Source: JAZDJP01 sp043803805 (GTDB lineage: Bacteria; Planctomycetota; JAZDJP01). Taken from it: a DNA stretch of 64,000 nucleotides. The translations under genes and the position numbers were made by a program. Location: the NCBI GenBank assembly GCA_043803805.1, contig JAZDJP010000086.1:10616-74615 (forward strand). The letters run 5' to 3'. Below are positions 57,050-64,000 of this stretch, piece by piece. The notes below the pieces were generated by a model. The model was given only the letters and a program-made list of their open reading frames with translations, had not been told where the DNA came from and did not search any database. How positions within the stretch are numbered: the stretch's first letter is position 1; the number at the start of each line of letters is the position of its first letter.

Positions 57050-58111
57050 ATGGTCACCATCGAAGAACTTCTTCAGCTTCTGGTCGAAAAGCGCGGTTCG
57101 GACCTCCACATCACGGCGGGCTCCGCCCCCCGTATCCGGATTGACGGAGAGCTGCTCCCCACGGAGCATCCGGTGCTGTCCGCGGAGGATTCCCAGAAGC
57201 TCATCTACAGCGTCCTGGACAACGACCAGATCGCGAAGTTCGAAAAGGAGCTTGAGCTCGACTTCTCGTTCGGCATCGAGAACCTCGGACGATTCCGGAC
57301 GAACGTATTCCTGCAACGAAGCGCCGTCGGGGCCGCCGTCCGCATCATCCCCTACGAAGTGCGAACATTCCGGGACCTTGGCCTTCCCGAGGAGTTGTGC
57401 AAGCAGCTCTGCGACATCCCGCAGGGACTGGTTCTGGTGACCGGGTCGACCGGGAGCGGAAAGTCCACCACGCTTGCCGCGCTCATTGACTATATCAACA
57501 CGAACCAGAACTGCCACGTCATCACCATCGAGGACCCCATCGAGTTCGTTCACCGGAACAAGAAATGTCTCTTCAATCAGCGCGAGGTCGGTTCCGACAC
57601 CCACTCCTTTAATAACGCCCTCAAACGGATACTCCGCCAGGATCCCGACGTCGTGCTCATCGGCGAGATGCGCGACATCGAAACCATCGAGGCCGCCCTC
57701 ACTATTTCCGAAACGGGGCACCTCACATTTGGAACGCTTCATACAAGCGACGTCGTCCAGACCATGAACCGCATCGTGGACGTCTTCCCGGCCCACCAGC
57801 AACAGCAGGTTCGGACACAGCTGTCGTTCACCCTGCGAGCCGTCTTCTGCCAGCAGCTCCTCCCCCGGGCCACGGGAAAGGGACGAGTCCTCGCCTCGGA
57901 GATCATGGTGTGCAATTCGGCCATCCGGGCACTCATCCGCGACAACAAGGCCCACCAGATCTACTCCATCATCCAGACGAGCGGCAGGCTCGGGATGCAA
58001 ACCATGAACCAGGCCCTTTCCGAACTCATAAAAAACAATCTCGTCACGCAGGAGGAGGCGTTCTCAAGGAGTAGCGACCTTGAGGATCTGAAACGGCTCC
58101 TCAACCGCTAA
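57050..58111 (+). CDS. pilT: PilT twitching-motility retraction ATPase
   Basis: 353 aa. KRGSDLHITAGSAPRIRIDG, Walker A TGSTGSGKSTT, Walker B DVVLIGEMRD, His box GTLHTSDVVQT and the PilT-specific AIRALIRDNKAHQI, with normal length. It depolymerises type IV pili. It has its own promoter, apart from the GAF-PilB gene; no pilC or pilM-Q is in view. dprA follows, which links pili with DNA uptake. Confidence 0.95.
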   Translation: MVTIEELLQLLVEKRGSDLHITAGSAPRIRIDGELLPTEHPVLSAEDSQKLIYSVLDNDQIAKFEKELELDFSFGIENLGRFRTNVFLQRSAVGAAVRIIPYEVRTFRDLGLPEELCKQLCDIPQGLVLVTGSTGSGKSTTLAALIDYINTNQNCHVITIEDPIEFVHRNKKCLFNQREVGSDTHSFNNALKRILRQDPDVVLIGEMRDIETIEAALTISETGHLTFGTLHTSDVVQTMNRIVDVFPAHQQQQVRTQLSFTLRAVFCQQLLPRATGKGRVLASEIMVCNSAIRALIRDNKAHQIYSIIQTSGRLGMQTMNQALSELIKNNLVTQEEAFSRSSDLEDLKRLLNR

Positions 58112-58203
58112 GCGGCCCCCTATGACGGCATCGGCCCGCTTGTGCCGGATGCGGCATCGAATGCTGATTTTAGTATTGCGTTCTTCATGCGAGGCCATGT
58201 AGC

Positions 58204-59301
58204 ATGCCGCCGTCCGACGACGTTGTCGAAACCTTTGCAGCGTTGAGTTTTCTCCCGCACGTGGGACCGATCACGTCCGCGCGACTCCTTGAACGCTTCG
58301 GCACGCCTGCGGCCATCCTCCAGGCCAGCGCGGGGGAACTTGCCGCCGTGGAGGGCATCGGCCCCTCGCGCGCCCCCGACATCGTCCGCGCCCGTGGTGA
58401 GGCCCTCCGGCTGGCACGGGAAGAAATCGCATCCGCCCGCCGGGACGGATTCGGCGTTCTTACACCCGGCGTTCCCGACTTCCCGGCCCCCCTCCGACAC
58501 ATGCCCGATCCACCGTCCGTTCTCTACGTCAGAGGGGAATACCGCGAGGAGGATGGACGCGCCGTCTCCGTCGTGGGTTCGCGGCGGGCCACACGCTACG
58601 GCCGGACGCAGGCGGAACGAATCGCCGGAGATTTGGCCCGGCGGGGATACACGGTGGTGAGCGGCCTCGCCCGCGGAATCGACCGCGCCGCCCACGAGGG
58701 GGCTCTCGGAGCCGGAGGACGGACCATCGCCATCCTCGGGAGCGGACTTCGGCGGCTCTACCCGCCGGAACACCGGGAGCTCGCCGACGCCATCGCCGCA
58801 AACGGCGCCGTGCTGTCAGAATTTCCCCTCGACACCCCGCCGGACCGCGGAAACTTCCCCCGGCGGAACCGACTCATCAGCGCGCTCTCCCTCGGCACGG
58901 TGGTCGTCGAGGCGGATGACAAAAGCGGCGCTCTCATCACCGCTCGATTCGCCGCCGAGCAGGGCCGCGAGGTGTTCGCGTTCCCCGGGCCGGTCGATTC
59001 CCCGGCAAGCCGGGGCACCCACGCCCTCATCCGGGACGGTGCGAAACTTGTCTCCTCCGTTGAAGACATCATCGAGGAATTTTACGACAACACCCCGGCA
59101 TCTCCCAAACAGGTGCCCGCATTGGAAGCTCTTCCGCCCGGAGAGAAACAGGTTCTTGACACCCTTTCGGAAGGCGCCGCTGATCTTGAAACCATCGCCG
59201 TACGAACGGGGCTTGACATCCCCGACGCAGCGGCGGCGCTCACACGACTGGAATTGAAACGTCTTGTCCGCCGGTATGCGAATGGATACGCCCGGCGCTG
59301 A
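58204..59301 (+). CDS. dprA: DNA-processing protein A
   Basis: 365 aa. An N-terminal HhH-type segment (VEGIGPSRAPDIVRARG), the Rossmann core VVGSRRATRYGRTQAERIA, VVSGLARGIDRAAHEGAL, TIAILGSGLRRLYPPEH, FPRRNRLISALSLGTVVVEA and SGALITARFAAEQGREVFAFPG, and a C-terminal winged helix (LETIAVRTGLDIPDAAAAL). It loads RecA on incoming single-stranded DNA in transformation. Next to pilT it supports natural competence, though comEC and comM are not seen here. Confidence 0.93.
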   Translation: MPPSDDVVETFAALSFLPHVGPITSARLLERFGTPAAILQASAGELAAVEGIGPSRAPDIVRARGEALRLAREEIASARRDGFGVLTPGVPDFPAPLRHMPDPPSVLYVRGEYREEDGRAVSVVGSRRATRYGRTQAERIAGDLARRGYTVVSGLARGIDRAAHEGALGAGGRTIAILGSGLRRLYPPEHRELADAIAANGAVLSEFPLDTPPDRGNFPRRNRLISALSLGTVVVEADDKSGALITARFAAEQGREVFAFPGPVDSPASRGTHALIRDGAKLVSSVEDIIEEFYDNTPASPKQVPALEALPPGEKQVLDTLSEGAADLETIAVRTGLDIPDAAAALTRLELKRLVRRYANGYARR

Positions 59302-59332
59302 TCCACGGACGGCTTGTCAGTTGTAACAGCGG

Positions 59333-59584
59333 CTATCCGAAAACGTCCAATACGAGACCGATGTCCGCATGGGTCCGGGGGTTTCCGTCAGTCCCGTTGG
59401 TGAAGGCCAGCAAGGAAACACGGGCGCAATCCTGCACGAATCCCTGTATGCGTTGTATACCCCGAACAGCCACCCGGTTGTCGATCCGGACGTCCGCCAC
59501 AATATTTTTCGGATCATGAAATCGCTGAACGGATTGCACCATCTGACCTATGAGCGGCACCCCGGCAAACGCAATGTTGGCCAT
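59333..59584 (-). CDS. Hypothetical protein between rpmC and dprA
   Basis: 83 aa, MANIAFAGVPLIGQMVQSVQ ... IGLVLDVFG. GGGGGGAG with a 7-nt spacer precedes the ATG and codon use is plausible for a gene, but the opposite strand also has open frames. No family recognised. It is 77 bp downstream of rpmC on the same strand, where rpsQ is usually found; it is not S17. Confidence 0.4.
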   Translation of the reverse strand: MANIAFAGVPLIGQMVQSVQRFHDPKNIVADVRIDNRVAVRGIQRIQGFVQDCARVSLLAFTNGTDGNPRTHADIGLVLDVFG

Positions 59585-59660
59585 ACAGAAACTCCCCCCG
59601 AAGACCCACTTCTTCCATCGGCACCATCGCGTGCCATCCGGAGGGAAATTTCGAATAAAA

Positions 59661-59867
59661 TCAGGCAGGTTTCGCGGCGGACCGTTCTTTTTCGCGGATC
59701 ACGGTCTCGATTCGCGCGATGTCCTTTCGGATATGATGCAGCTTCGCCGGCTTCTCCAGCTGTTCGGTCGCCCGCTGAAAACGGAGATTAAACAACTCCC
59801 TCCGAGCCTCCTGGCTCTTCTGCCGGAGCTCCTCCGCGGACATCTGACGGATTTCCTTGGCTTTCAT
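59661..59867 (-). CDS. rpmC: Ribosomal protein uL29
   Basis: 68 aa. MKAKEIRQMSAEELRQKSQE, RRELFNLRFQRATEQLEKP and RKDIARIETVIREKE form the two-helix hairpin of L29, which binds near the peptide exit. Last gene of the ribosomal cluster here; S17 (rpsQ) does not follow. Confidence 0.94.
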   Translation of the reverse strand: MKAKEIRQMSAEELRQKSQEARRELFNLRFQRATEQLEKPAKLHHIRKDIARIETVIREKERSAAKPA

Positions 59868-59881
59868 GGCATCATGACCTG

Positions 59882-60307
59882 TCAACCACTCACCCGCTGG
59901 CGGCGCGCCACGAAGCGCGTACGGATCGGGAGTTTGTGGGCGACGCGATTCAACGTCTGGCGGGCGGTCTCCTCGGGAATCCCCCCGAGCTCGAAAATAA
60001 CGGTCCCGGGCTTCACCACGGCGACATAATACTCCGGCTCCCCCTTCCCCTTCCCCATCCGGGTTTCCTCGGGGGTGGCGGTTACGGACTTGTGCGGAAA
60101 GACACGCATATAAACCTTCCCCTCGCGACCAAGGAAGTGTGTCGCGGCCACGCGCCCCGCCTCCAGCTGACGGTTCGAAATCCAACCGATATCGAGACTC
60201 TGCAGGCCATAATCGCCGTAGGCGACGTAATGCCCCTTGTGCGCCACTCCCTTGATGACGCCCCGCTGGGTCTTACGAAACTTGACCCGTTTCGGCATGA
60301 GCGGCAT
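59882..60307 (-). CDS. rplP: Ribosomal protein uL16
   Basis: 141 aa. MPKRVKFRKTQRGVIKG, GDYGLQSLDIGWISNRQLEA and TRMGKGKGEPEYYVAVVKPG are typical of L16. I chose the ATG seven bases after AAGGAG; it overlaps the end of rpsC by 35 nt. A second ATG is three codons later. Confidence 0.95.
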   Translation of the reverse strand: MPLMPKRVKFRKTQRGVIKGVAHKGHYVAYGDYGLQSLDIGWISNRQLEAGRVAATHFLGREGKVYMRVFPHKSVTATPEETRMGKGKGEPEYYVAVVKPGTVIFELGGIPEETARQTLNRVAHKLPIRTRFVARRQRVSG

Positions 60308-60992
60308 GACCGGTCTCCTTTCTCGCCGTCTCCCGCGGGGCGGCACCCTCCTCCGCGACTTTCTCGTCGCCCTTCAAACCGAGGTAAATCCAAACTTTGA
60401 TGCCGATATTTCCATAGGTAGTCGAGGCCTCGGCAAATCCATAGGATATGACGGCCCGCAGGGTGTGGAGAGGAACCTTCCCCACGTGGTAGGTCTCCTG
60501 GCGGGCGATCTCCGCCCCTCCCAGACGCCCGGAGCACTGGATTTTCACCCCGAGGGCGCCCATCTTCATCGTGCCCTCCATCGCCCGCTTCATCACCCGC
60601 CTGAAACTTGCGCGCTTGACCAGCTGTTCCGCAATGGCCTCTCCAACAAGTTGCGCCTCAAGTTCGGGCTTGAGAACCTCCTTGATGTTAATCTCCACCT
60701 TGCGGCCGGCAATCGCCACCAGTTCCTCACGAAGACGTTCCACCTCGGCCCCCTTCCGACCGATGATCATTCCGGGCCGGGCTACGTGCAGGGTTACAAC
60801 AACCACATCACGGTTGCGCTCAATCTCAATTTTCGGGATGCCTGCGTAAAAACAATTTTTCTTCACGAACTGCCGGAGGCGCTTGTCCTCAACAAGAAGT
60901 TTACCAAACTCCTTCTTGCCCGCATACCAGCGGCTCCGCCATTCCTCCGTTACACCCACCCGGAACCCGATCGGATTGACTTTTTGTCCCAT
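60273..60992 (-). CDS. rpsC: Ribosomal protein uS3
   Basis: 239 aa. MGQKVNPIGFRVGVTEEW start, KH-domain RPGMIIGRKGAEVERL, then GVKIQCSGRLGGAEIAR and TYGNIGIKVWIYLG. A charged tail of about 30 residues follows. It is in the mRNA entry site of the 30S subunit. Starts 5 bases after rplV. Confidence 0.95.
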   Translation of the reverse strand: MGQKVNPIGFRVGVTEEWRSRWYAGKKEFGKLLVEDKRLRQFVKKNCFYAGIPKIEIERNRDVVVVTLHVARPGMIIGRKGAEVERLREELVAIAGRKVEINIKEVLKPELEAQLVGEAIAEQLVKRASFRRVMKRAMEGTMKMGALGVKIQCSGRLGGAEIARQETYHVGKVPLHTLRAVISYGFAEASTTYGNIGIKVWIYLGLKGDEKVAEEGAAPRETARKETGHAAHAETGQVS

Positions 60993-60996
60993 GGCC

Positions 60997-61425
60997 TCAG
61001 CCCTTGTTGGCAATCTCGCTCTTCTTTTCCGTTGCGGGAACCTTTTCCGCCGCGGCCTTTCTCGATTTCCCCTTCACCGGAGCCGCCGACGCCTCGACGG
61101 TCTCCAATATCACTTCGATGTGGCAGAACCGCTTCAAAATTGGCGCCGCCATGCCCCGGGAGCGCGGCCGGAAGCGTCTCATGCGGGGACCGTCCCCAAC
61201 CCAGGTACGGGCGACCACGAGATCCGCCTCGTCCACATCCCCCTGAGTGACCGCATTGGCAACCGCCGAGCGGATGACCTTGCCCACATACACGGCCGCC
61301 CGTTTTGGCGAAAAACGCAGTATCTCCAGCGCTTGGGGAACCGGCTTTCCCCGCACAAGATCCACCACGAGCCTCACCTTGAGCGGCGCCATTCTCGCAA
61401 ACCGATGTGCAGATTTAAATTCCAT
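60997..61425 (-). CDS. rplV: Ribosomal protein uL22 with basic C-terminal extension
   Basis: 142 aa. RFARMAPLKVRLVVDLVRGK, ALEILRFSPKRAAVYVGKVI and PRSRGMAAPILKRFCHIEVIL are L22. About 30 extra residues rich in Ala, Lys and Glu (SRKAAAEKVPATEKKSE) extend the usual 110-residue core, as in some PVC bacteria. Confidence 0.95.
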   Translation of the reverse strand: MEFKSAHRFARMAPLKVRLVVDLVRGKPVPQALEILRFSPKRAAVYVGKVIRSAVANAVTQGDVDEADLVVARTWVGDGPRMRRFRPRSRGMAAPILKRFCHIEVILETVEASAAPVKGKSRKAAAEKVPATEKKSEIANKG

Positions 61426-61428
61426 TGT

Positions 61429-61725
61429 CTACGCAACCGCCCCCTTCGGTCCCGCCACTTCCTTTTTCACGCCGCCGTGCGCCCGAAAGGTGCGCGTGGG
61501 AGCGAACTCGCCCAGCTTGTGCCCGACCATGTTCTCGGTGACATATACCTTGATATGCAACTTTCCATTATGAACATTGAAATAATGTCCGACGAACTCG
61601 GGAAGTATCGTGCAGGATCGGGCCCACGTCTTGATGGGCTCATGATCCTGCTTCTCCTTCTGGCGAAGCACCTTCTTGAGAAGCTTCGGATCCACAAAGG
61701 GCCCCTTTTTGGACGATCGACTCAT
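61429..61725 (-). CDS. rpsS: Ribosomal protein uS19
   Basis: 98 aa. MSRSSKKGPFVDPKLLKKV, ARSCTILPEFVGHYFNVHNG and MVGHKLGEFAPTRTFRAHG are S19. The ATG shares one base with the rplB stop (TAATG), giving tight coupling. Confidence 0.95.
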   Translation of the reverse strand: MSRSSKKGPFVDPKLLKKVLRQKEKQDHEPIKTWARSCTILPEFVGHYFNVHNGKLHIKVYVTENMVGHKLGEFAPTRTFRAHGGVKKEVAGPKGAVA

Positions 61726-62552
61726 TACTTCCTCCGCCGCTGAAGAATGAACCGCTGGCTTGGGCTTTTCGGTCGCCGGGTCCTGCCGCCCTTGGAGAGG
61801 ACACCGGTGGGGCCGCAGGACGGACGTCCACCGTGGGCCCGACCCTCGCCACCGCCCATCGGATGGGCATAGGCGCTCTGGGCGGTGCCGCGAACGTAAG
61901 GACGCCACCCCTTCCAACGATTCCTTCCGGCCTTCCCGATGGTTACATTGAAATGATCGAGATTCCCCACCTGGCCGATGGTCGCACGGCAGTTAAGATG
62001 AACCCTGCGCACCTCGCCGGACGAAAGCTGAAGGTTGGCGTAATCGCCCTCCTTCGCCATGAGCGTTACCGCGCACCCGGCCGAGCGGGCCAGCTGCCCC
62101 CCCCGCCCCGGCACCATCTCCACGTTGTGGACGAGAAAACCCGTTGGGATGCCGCGGAGCGCCATGCAATTCCCCGCACGGATTTCCACGGCCTCGCCGG
62201 ATATCACCGAGTGCCCCACTTTGAGATCGTTCGGCGCCAGAATATATCGTTTCTCGCCATCCGGATAATACACAAGGGCGATCCGGGCGGAGCGGTTCGG
62301 GTCATATTCGATCCCAACCACTTTGCCGGGAATGCCGATCTTGTCCCGTTTGAAATCAATGACCCGGTACATCCGCTTGGAACCGCCGCCACGGTGACGG
62401 GCCGTCACGATGCCGCGGAAATTTCTTCCGCCCTTCTTGCGAAGAGGCTTGAGCAGGCTCTTCTCCGGAGACGTCCGGGTGAGATCGGACCGGTCCACGC
62501 CTGTCATGAAGCGACGACTCTTCGTGTAGGGTTTGTAGGTTTTGATGGGCAT
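61725..62552 (-). CDS. rplB: Ribosomal protein uL2
   Basis: 275 aa. MPIKTYKPYTKSRRFMTGVD start, GRNFRGIVTARHRGGGSKR, EYDPNRSARIALVYYPDGEK, and GGGEGRAHGGRPSCGPTGVL near the peptidyl-transferase region (usual GRPPVTPWG is replaced by GRPSCGPTG). Full length. Confidence 0.95.
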   Translation of the reverse strand: MPIKTYKPYTKSRRFMTGVDRSDLTRTSPEKSLLKPLRKKGGRNFRGIVTARHRGGGSKRMYRVIDFKRDKIGIPGKVVGIEYDPNRSARIALVYYPDGEKRYILAPNDLKVGHSVISGEAVEIRAGNCMALRGIPTGFLVHNVEMVPGRGGQLARSAGCAVTLMAKEGDYANLQLSSGEVRRVHLNCRATIGQVGNLDHFNVTIGKAGRNRWKGWRPYVRGTAQSAYAHPMGGGEGRAHGGRPSCGPTGVLSKGGRTRRPKSPSQRFILQRRRK

Positions 62553-62563
62553 GAGAATTTCCG

Positions 62564-62848
62564 TTACATCAGTTCGATCGAATTCCCCTCGGCAAGGGTC
62601 ACGATGGCCTTCTTCCACGTGGAGGTGTACCCGCTGCGAGCCTTCAAGCGCCGGGGTTTTCCGGCCACCACCATCGTCCGGACCTTTTTCACCTTCACCT
62701 TGAATATGACCTCCACCGCCCGCTTGATCTCCGCCTTGTTGGAGCGAAGTTCAACCTGAAACGGATAGGCGCGGTGCGCATGAACCATGTCCATGCCCCG
62801 CTCCGTCACGAGAGGCCGCTTCACAATCCGATAAGGGTCCCACTCCAT
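62564..62848 (-). CDS. rplW: Ribosomal protein uL23
   Basis: 94 aa. DPYRIVKRPLVTERGMDM, FQVELRSNKAEIKRAVEVIF and KVKKVRTMVVAGKPRRL are L23, at the exit tunnel. 15 bases after rplD. Confidence 0.95.
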   Translation of the reverse strand: MEWDPYRIVKRPLVTERGMDMVHAHRAYPFQVELRSNKAEIKRAVEVIFKVKVKKVRTMVVAGKPRRLKARSGYTSTWKKAIVTLAEGNSIELM

Positions 62849-62862
62849 CGCTCCCTCTCCCG

Positions 62863-63507
62863 TCAGGCCGCAGGGGCTCCCGCCGCATCCACGCCCCGGA
62901 TAATCCGCTCCAGCGCCGCCTTCGTGAGAAGCAGGCGCCGCTTCTGGAGAACCTCGTAGGCATTGAAATCCGCCACAGGCCGCACCGACAAACGCGGGAT
63001 ATTCCGCGCAGCCCGATAGATGAGAGGCTCCGCCTTTTCAACCCCCACCAGACAGCTCCGGTCAATCTTGAGGTTTCTGAGAATCCGGGCCACGTGCCTC
63101 GTCTTCGGCTCCGGGATGACGATGTCCCGGACCACCACCGCCTCACGATCCAGAAACTTTGAAAGGACAGCCGATTGAAGGGCCTGGCGGCGAATTTTCT
63201 TCGGAATGGAATATCGATATTCCCTCGGCTTGGGACCGAACGTCCGACCGCCCTTCCGCCAAAGGGGCGACCGACGCATACCGGCCCGGGCGTTCCCCGT
63301 GCCCTTCTGCCGCCACGGCTTCTTGCCGCTCCCGGCACGCTCGCCCTTGTCCTTGACTTTGGACGTGCCGACGCGGCGGGCCGCCTCGTACATAACGATG
63401 ACATCGTGCAGAAGCTGCTTGCGCACCTTGCCGCCGAGGGAGGCCTCATCGAAGGAGAACTTCTCGACCTCCTGCCCATCCTGGTCAAATACCTGAACTT
63501 CGATCAT
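62863..63507 (-). CDS. rplD: Ribosomal protein uL4
   Basis: 214 aa. RAGSGKKPWRQKGTGNARAG and RRSPLWRKGGRTFGPKPREY mark the L4 tunnel loop; the C-terminal NAYEVLQKRRLLLTKAALE is typical. Its start is one base after the rpsJ stop, so L3 (rplC), normally between them, is absent. Confidence 0.95.
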   Translation of the reverse strand: MIEVQVFDQDGQEVEKFSFDEASLGGKVRKQLLHDVIVMYEAARRVGTSKVKDKGERAGSGKKPWRQKGTGNARAGMRRSPLWRKGGRTFGPKPREYRYSIPKKIRRQALQSAVLSKFLDREAVVVRDIVIPEPKTRHVARILRNLKIDRSCLVGVEKAEPLIYRAARNIPRLSVRPVADFNAYEVLQKRRLLLTKAALERIIRGVDAAGAPAA

Positions 63508-63508
63508 A

Positions 63509-63823
63509 TCATGCCTTCATTTTGATCCGGATGTTCACGCCGGCCGGCATATTCATCTTTCCCAGCGCGCCAGCGGTCTTGCTCGTCGGCTCCGATATCT
63601 CGATCAACCGCTTGTGCGTCCGGATTTCGAACTGTTCCCGGGACTTCTTGTCCACATGAGGCGACCGCAAAACCGTGTACCGCTCGATCCGCGTGGGAAG
63701 CGGAACGGGACCGAACACCCGCGCCCCCGTGCGCTCGGCCGTTTCCACGATCTCAAGAGCCGCCTTGTCGATACTCTTGTGATCGTAGCACTCCATCCGA
63801 ATCCGTATCTTCTGCTGCGCCAT
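63509..63823 (-). CDS. rpsJ: Ribosomal protein uS10
   Basis: 104 aa. IRIRMECYDHKSIDKAALEI, GPVPLPTRIERYTVLRSPHV and FEIRTHKRLIEI are S10. It follows tuf by 34 bases and leads directly into rplD. Confidence 0.96.
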   Translation of the reverse strand: MAQQKIRIRMECYDHKSIDKAALEIVETAERTGARVFGPVPLPTRIERYTVLRSPHVDKKSREQFEIRTHKRLIEISEPTSKTAGALGKMNMPAGVNIRIKMKA

Positions 63824-63857
63824 TCCACAACTCCATGTCTAACAGTGAATAACCACT

Positions 63858-64000
63858 TTACTTGATGATCTTGGTGACCACCCCGGCGCCGACGGTCCGG
63901 CCGCCCTCGCGGATGGCGAACCGCAACTGCTCTTCCATGGCGATCGGGGTCTGCAACTCCACTTCCAGCCTCACGTTGTCCCCCGGCATCACCATCTCCG
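63858..64000 (-). CDS. tuf: Elongation factor Tu, C-terminal end (partial)
   Basis: 47 codons to the window edge: EMVMPGDNVRLEVELQTPIA, then EEQLRFAIREGGRTVGAGVV and TKIIK with TAA. This is the end of EF-Tu domain 3; upstream part lies beyond 64000. Confidence 0.96.
   Translation of the reverse strand, partial: EMVMPGDNVRLEVELQTPIAMEEQLRFAIREGGRTVGAGVVTKIIK

Overview
The window is a GC-rich bacterial chromosome segment, with one AT-richer gene near 33-35 kb. Several features point to the PVC/FCB side of the tree, most like Lentisphaerota or Planctomycetota, possibly a metagenome-assembled relative: a pseudopilin with the G-F-T-L-V-E-L-L leader, an ECF sigma factor fused to a membrane segment and extracytoplasmic domains, SpoVG carrying a zinc ribbon, a GAF-PilB fusion, many Gfo/Idh/MocA and sugar-related enzymes, and a Bacteroidetes/fungal-type KARI. 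This placement is inference; no 16S rRNA is present.

Layout. 1-11.8 kb (minus): a tightly coupled operon headed by an ECF sigma factor fused to a carbohydrate-binding and sialidase-like beta-propeller region. It is followed by a class III aminotransferase, a GH123-like glycosidase, a PQQ-type beta-propeller, an FG-GAP propeller protein and a second GH-like paralogue cut by the window edge. 12.0-13.7 kb: tRNA-Ala(UGC), a small membrane protein, a Gph-like phosphatase and an orphan gene followed by a structure that fits an integron attC site. 14-25.5 kb: sugar catabolism, with a Gfo/Idh-aldo/keto reductase fusion, an FAD oxidoreductase, a PocR-AraC regulator, two UroD-family genes, an SGNH hydrolase, Gfo/Idh, a nucleoside hydrolase and an amidohydrolase. 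25.6-31.2 kb: an envelope-stress-like module (DUF2089, two SHOCT-type proteins) and a GntR/YtrA-ABC operon. 31.2-33.1 kb: a toxin remnant with its antitoxin, an argS fragment ending at a 65-bp repeat, and a GH88-like enzyme. 33.2-37.4 kb: WG-repeat lipoprotein, zwf, pseudopilin.

37.5-43.4 kb: FecR-domain protein, outer-membrane barrel, a periplasmic protein and a CHASE2-adenylate cyclase in one operon. 43.5-50.7 kb: PEGA lipoprotein, ispE, spoVG, ilvN, ilvC, a membrane protein, leuA, aroE and a small motility-like protein. 50.7-51.0 kb: two very short basic-protein genes with strong Shine-Dalgarno sites. 51.1-59.3 kb: GAF-PilB, hisS, polyprenyl synthase, a TPR protein, pilT, dprA. 59.3-64 kb (minus): tuf-rpsJ-rplD-rplW-rplB-rpsS-rplV-rpsC-rplP-rpmC, without rplC and without rpsQ after rpmC.

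The most unusual signals are: (1) several unrelated intergenic repeat families that begin exactly at, or supply, the stop codons of at least seven genes; (2) octamer arrays GACTCnnn with an exact 8-nt period at four loci; (3) a textbook-looking attC hairpin behind an orphan gene with no integrase in view; (4) the sigma factor fused to a sialidase-like domain; (5) an identical 65-bp palindromic element at two places, one of which coincides with the truncation of argS; (6) promoters placed so that transcripts of several genes should be leaderless.
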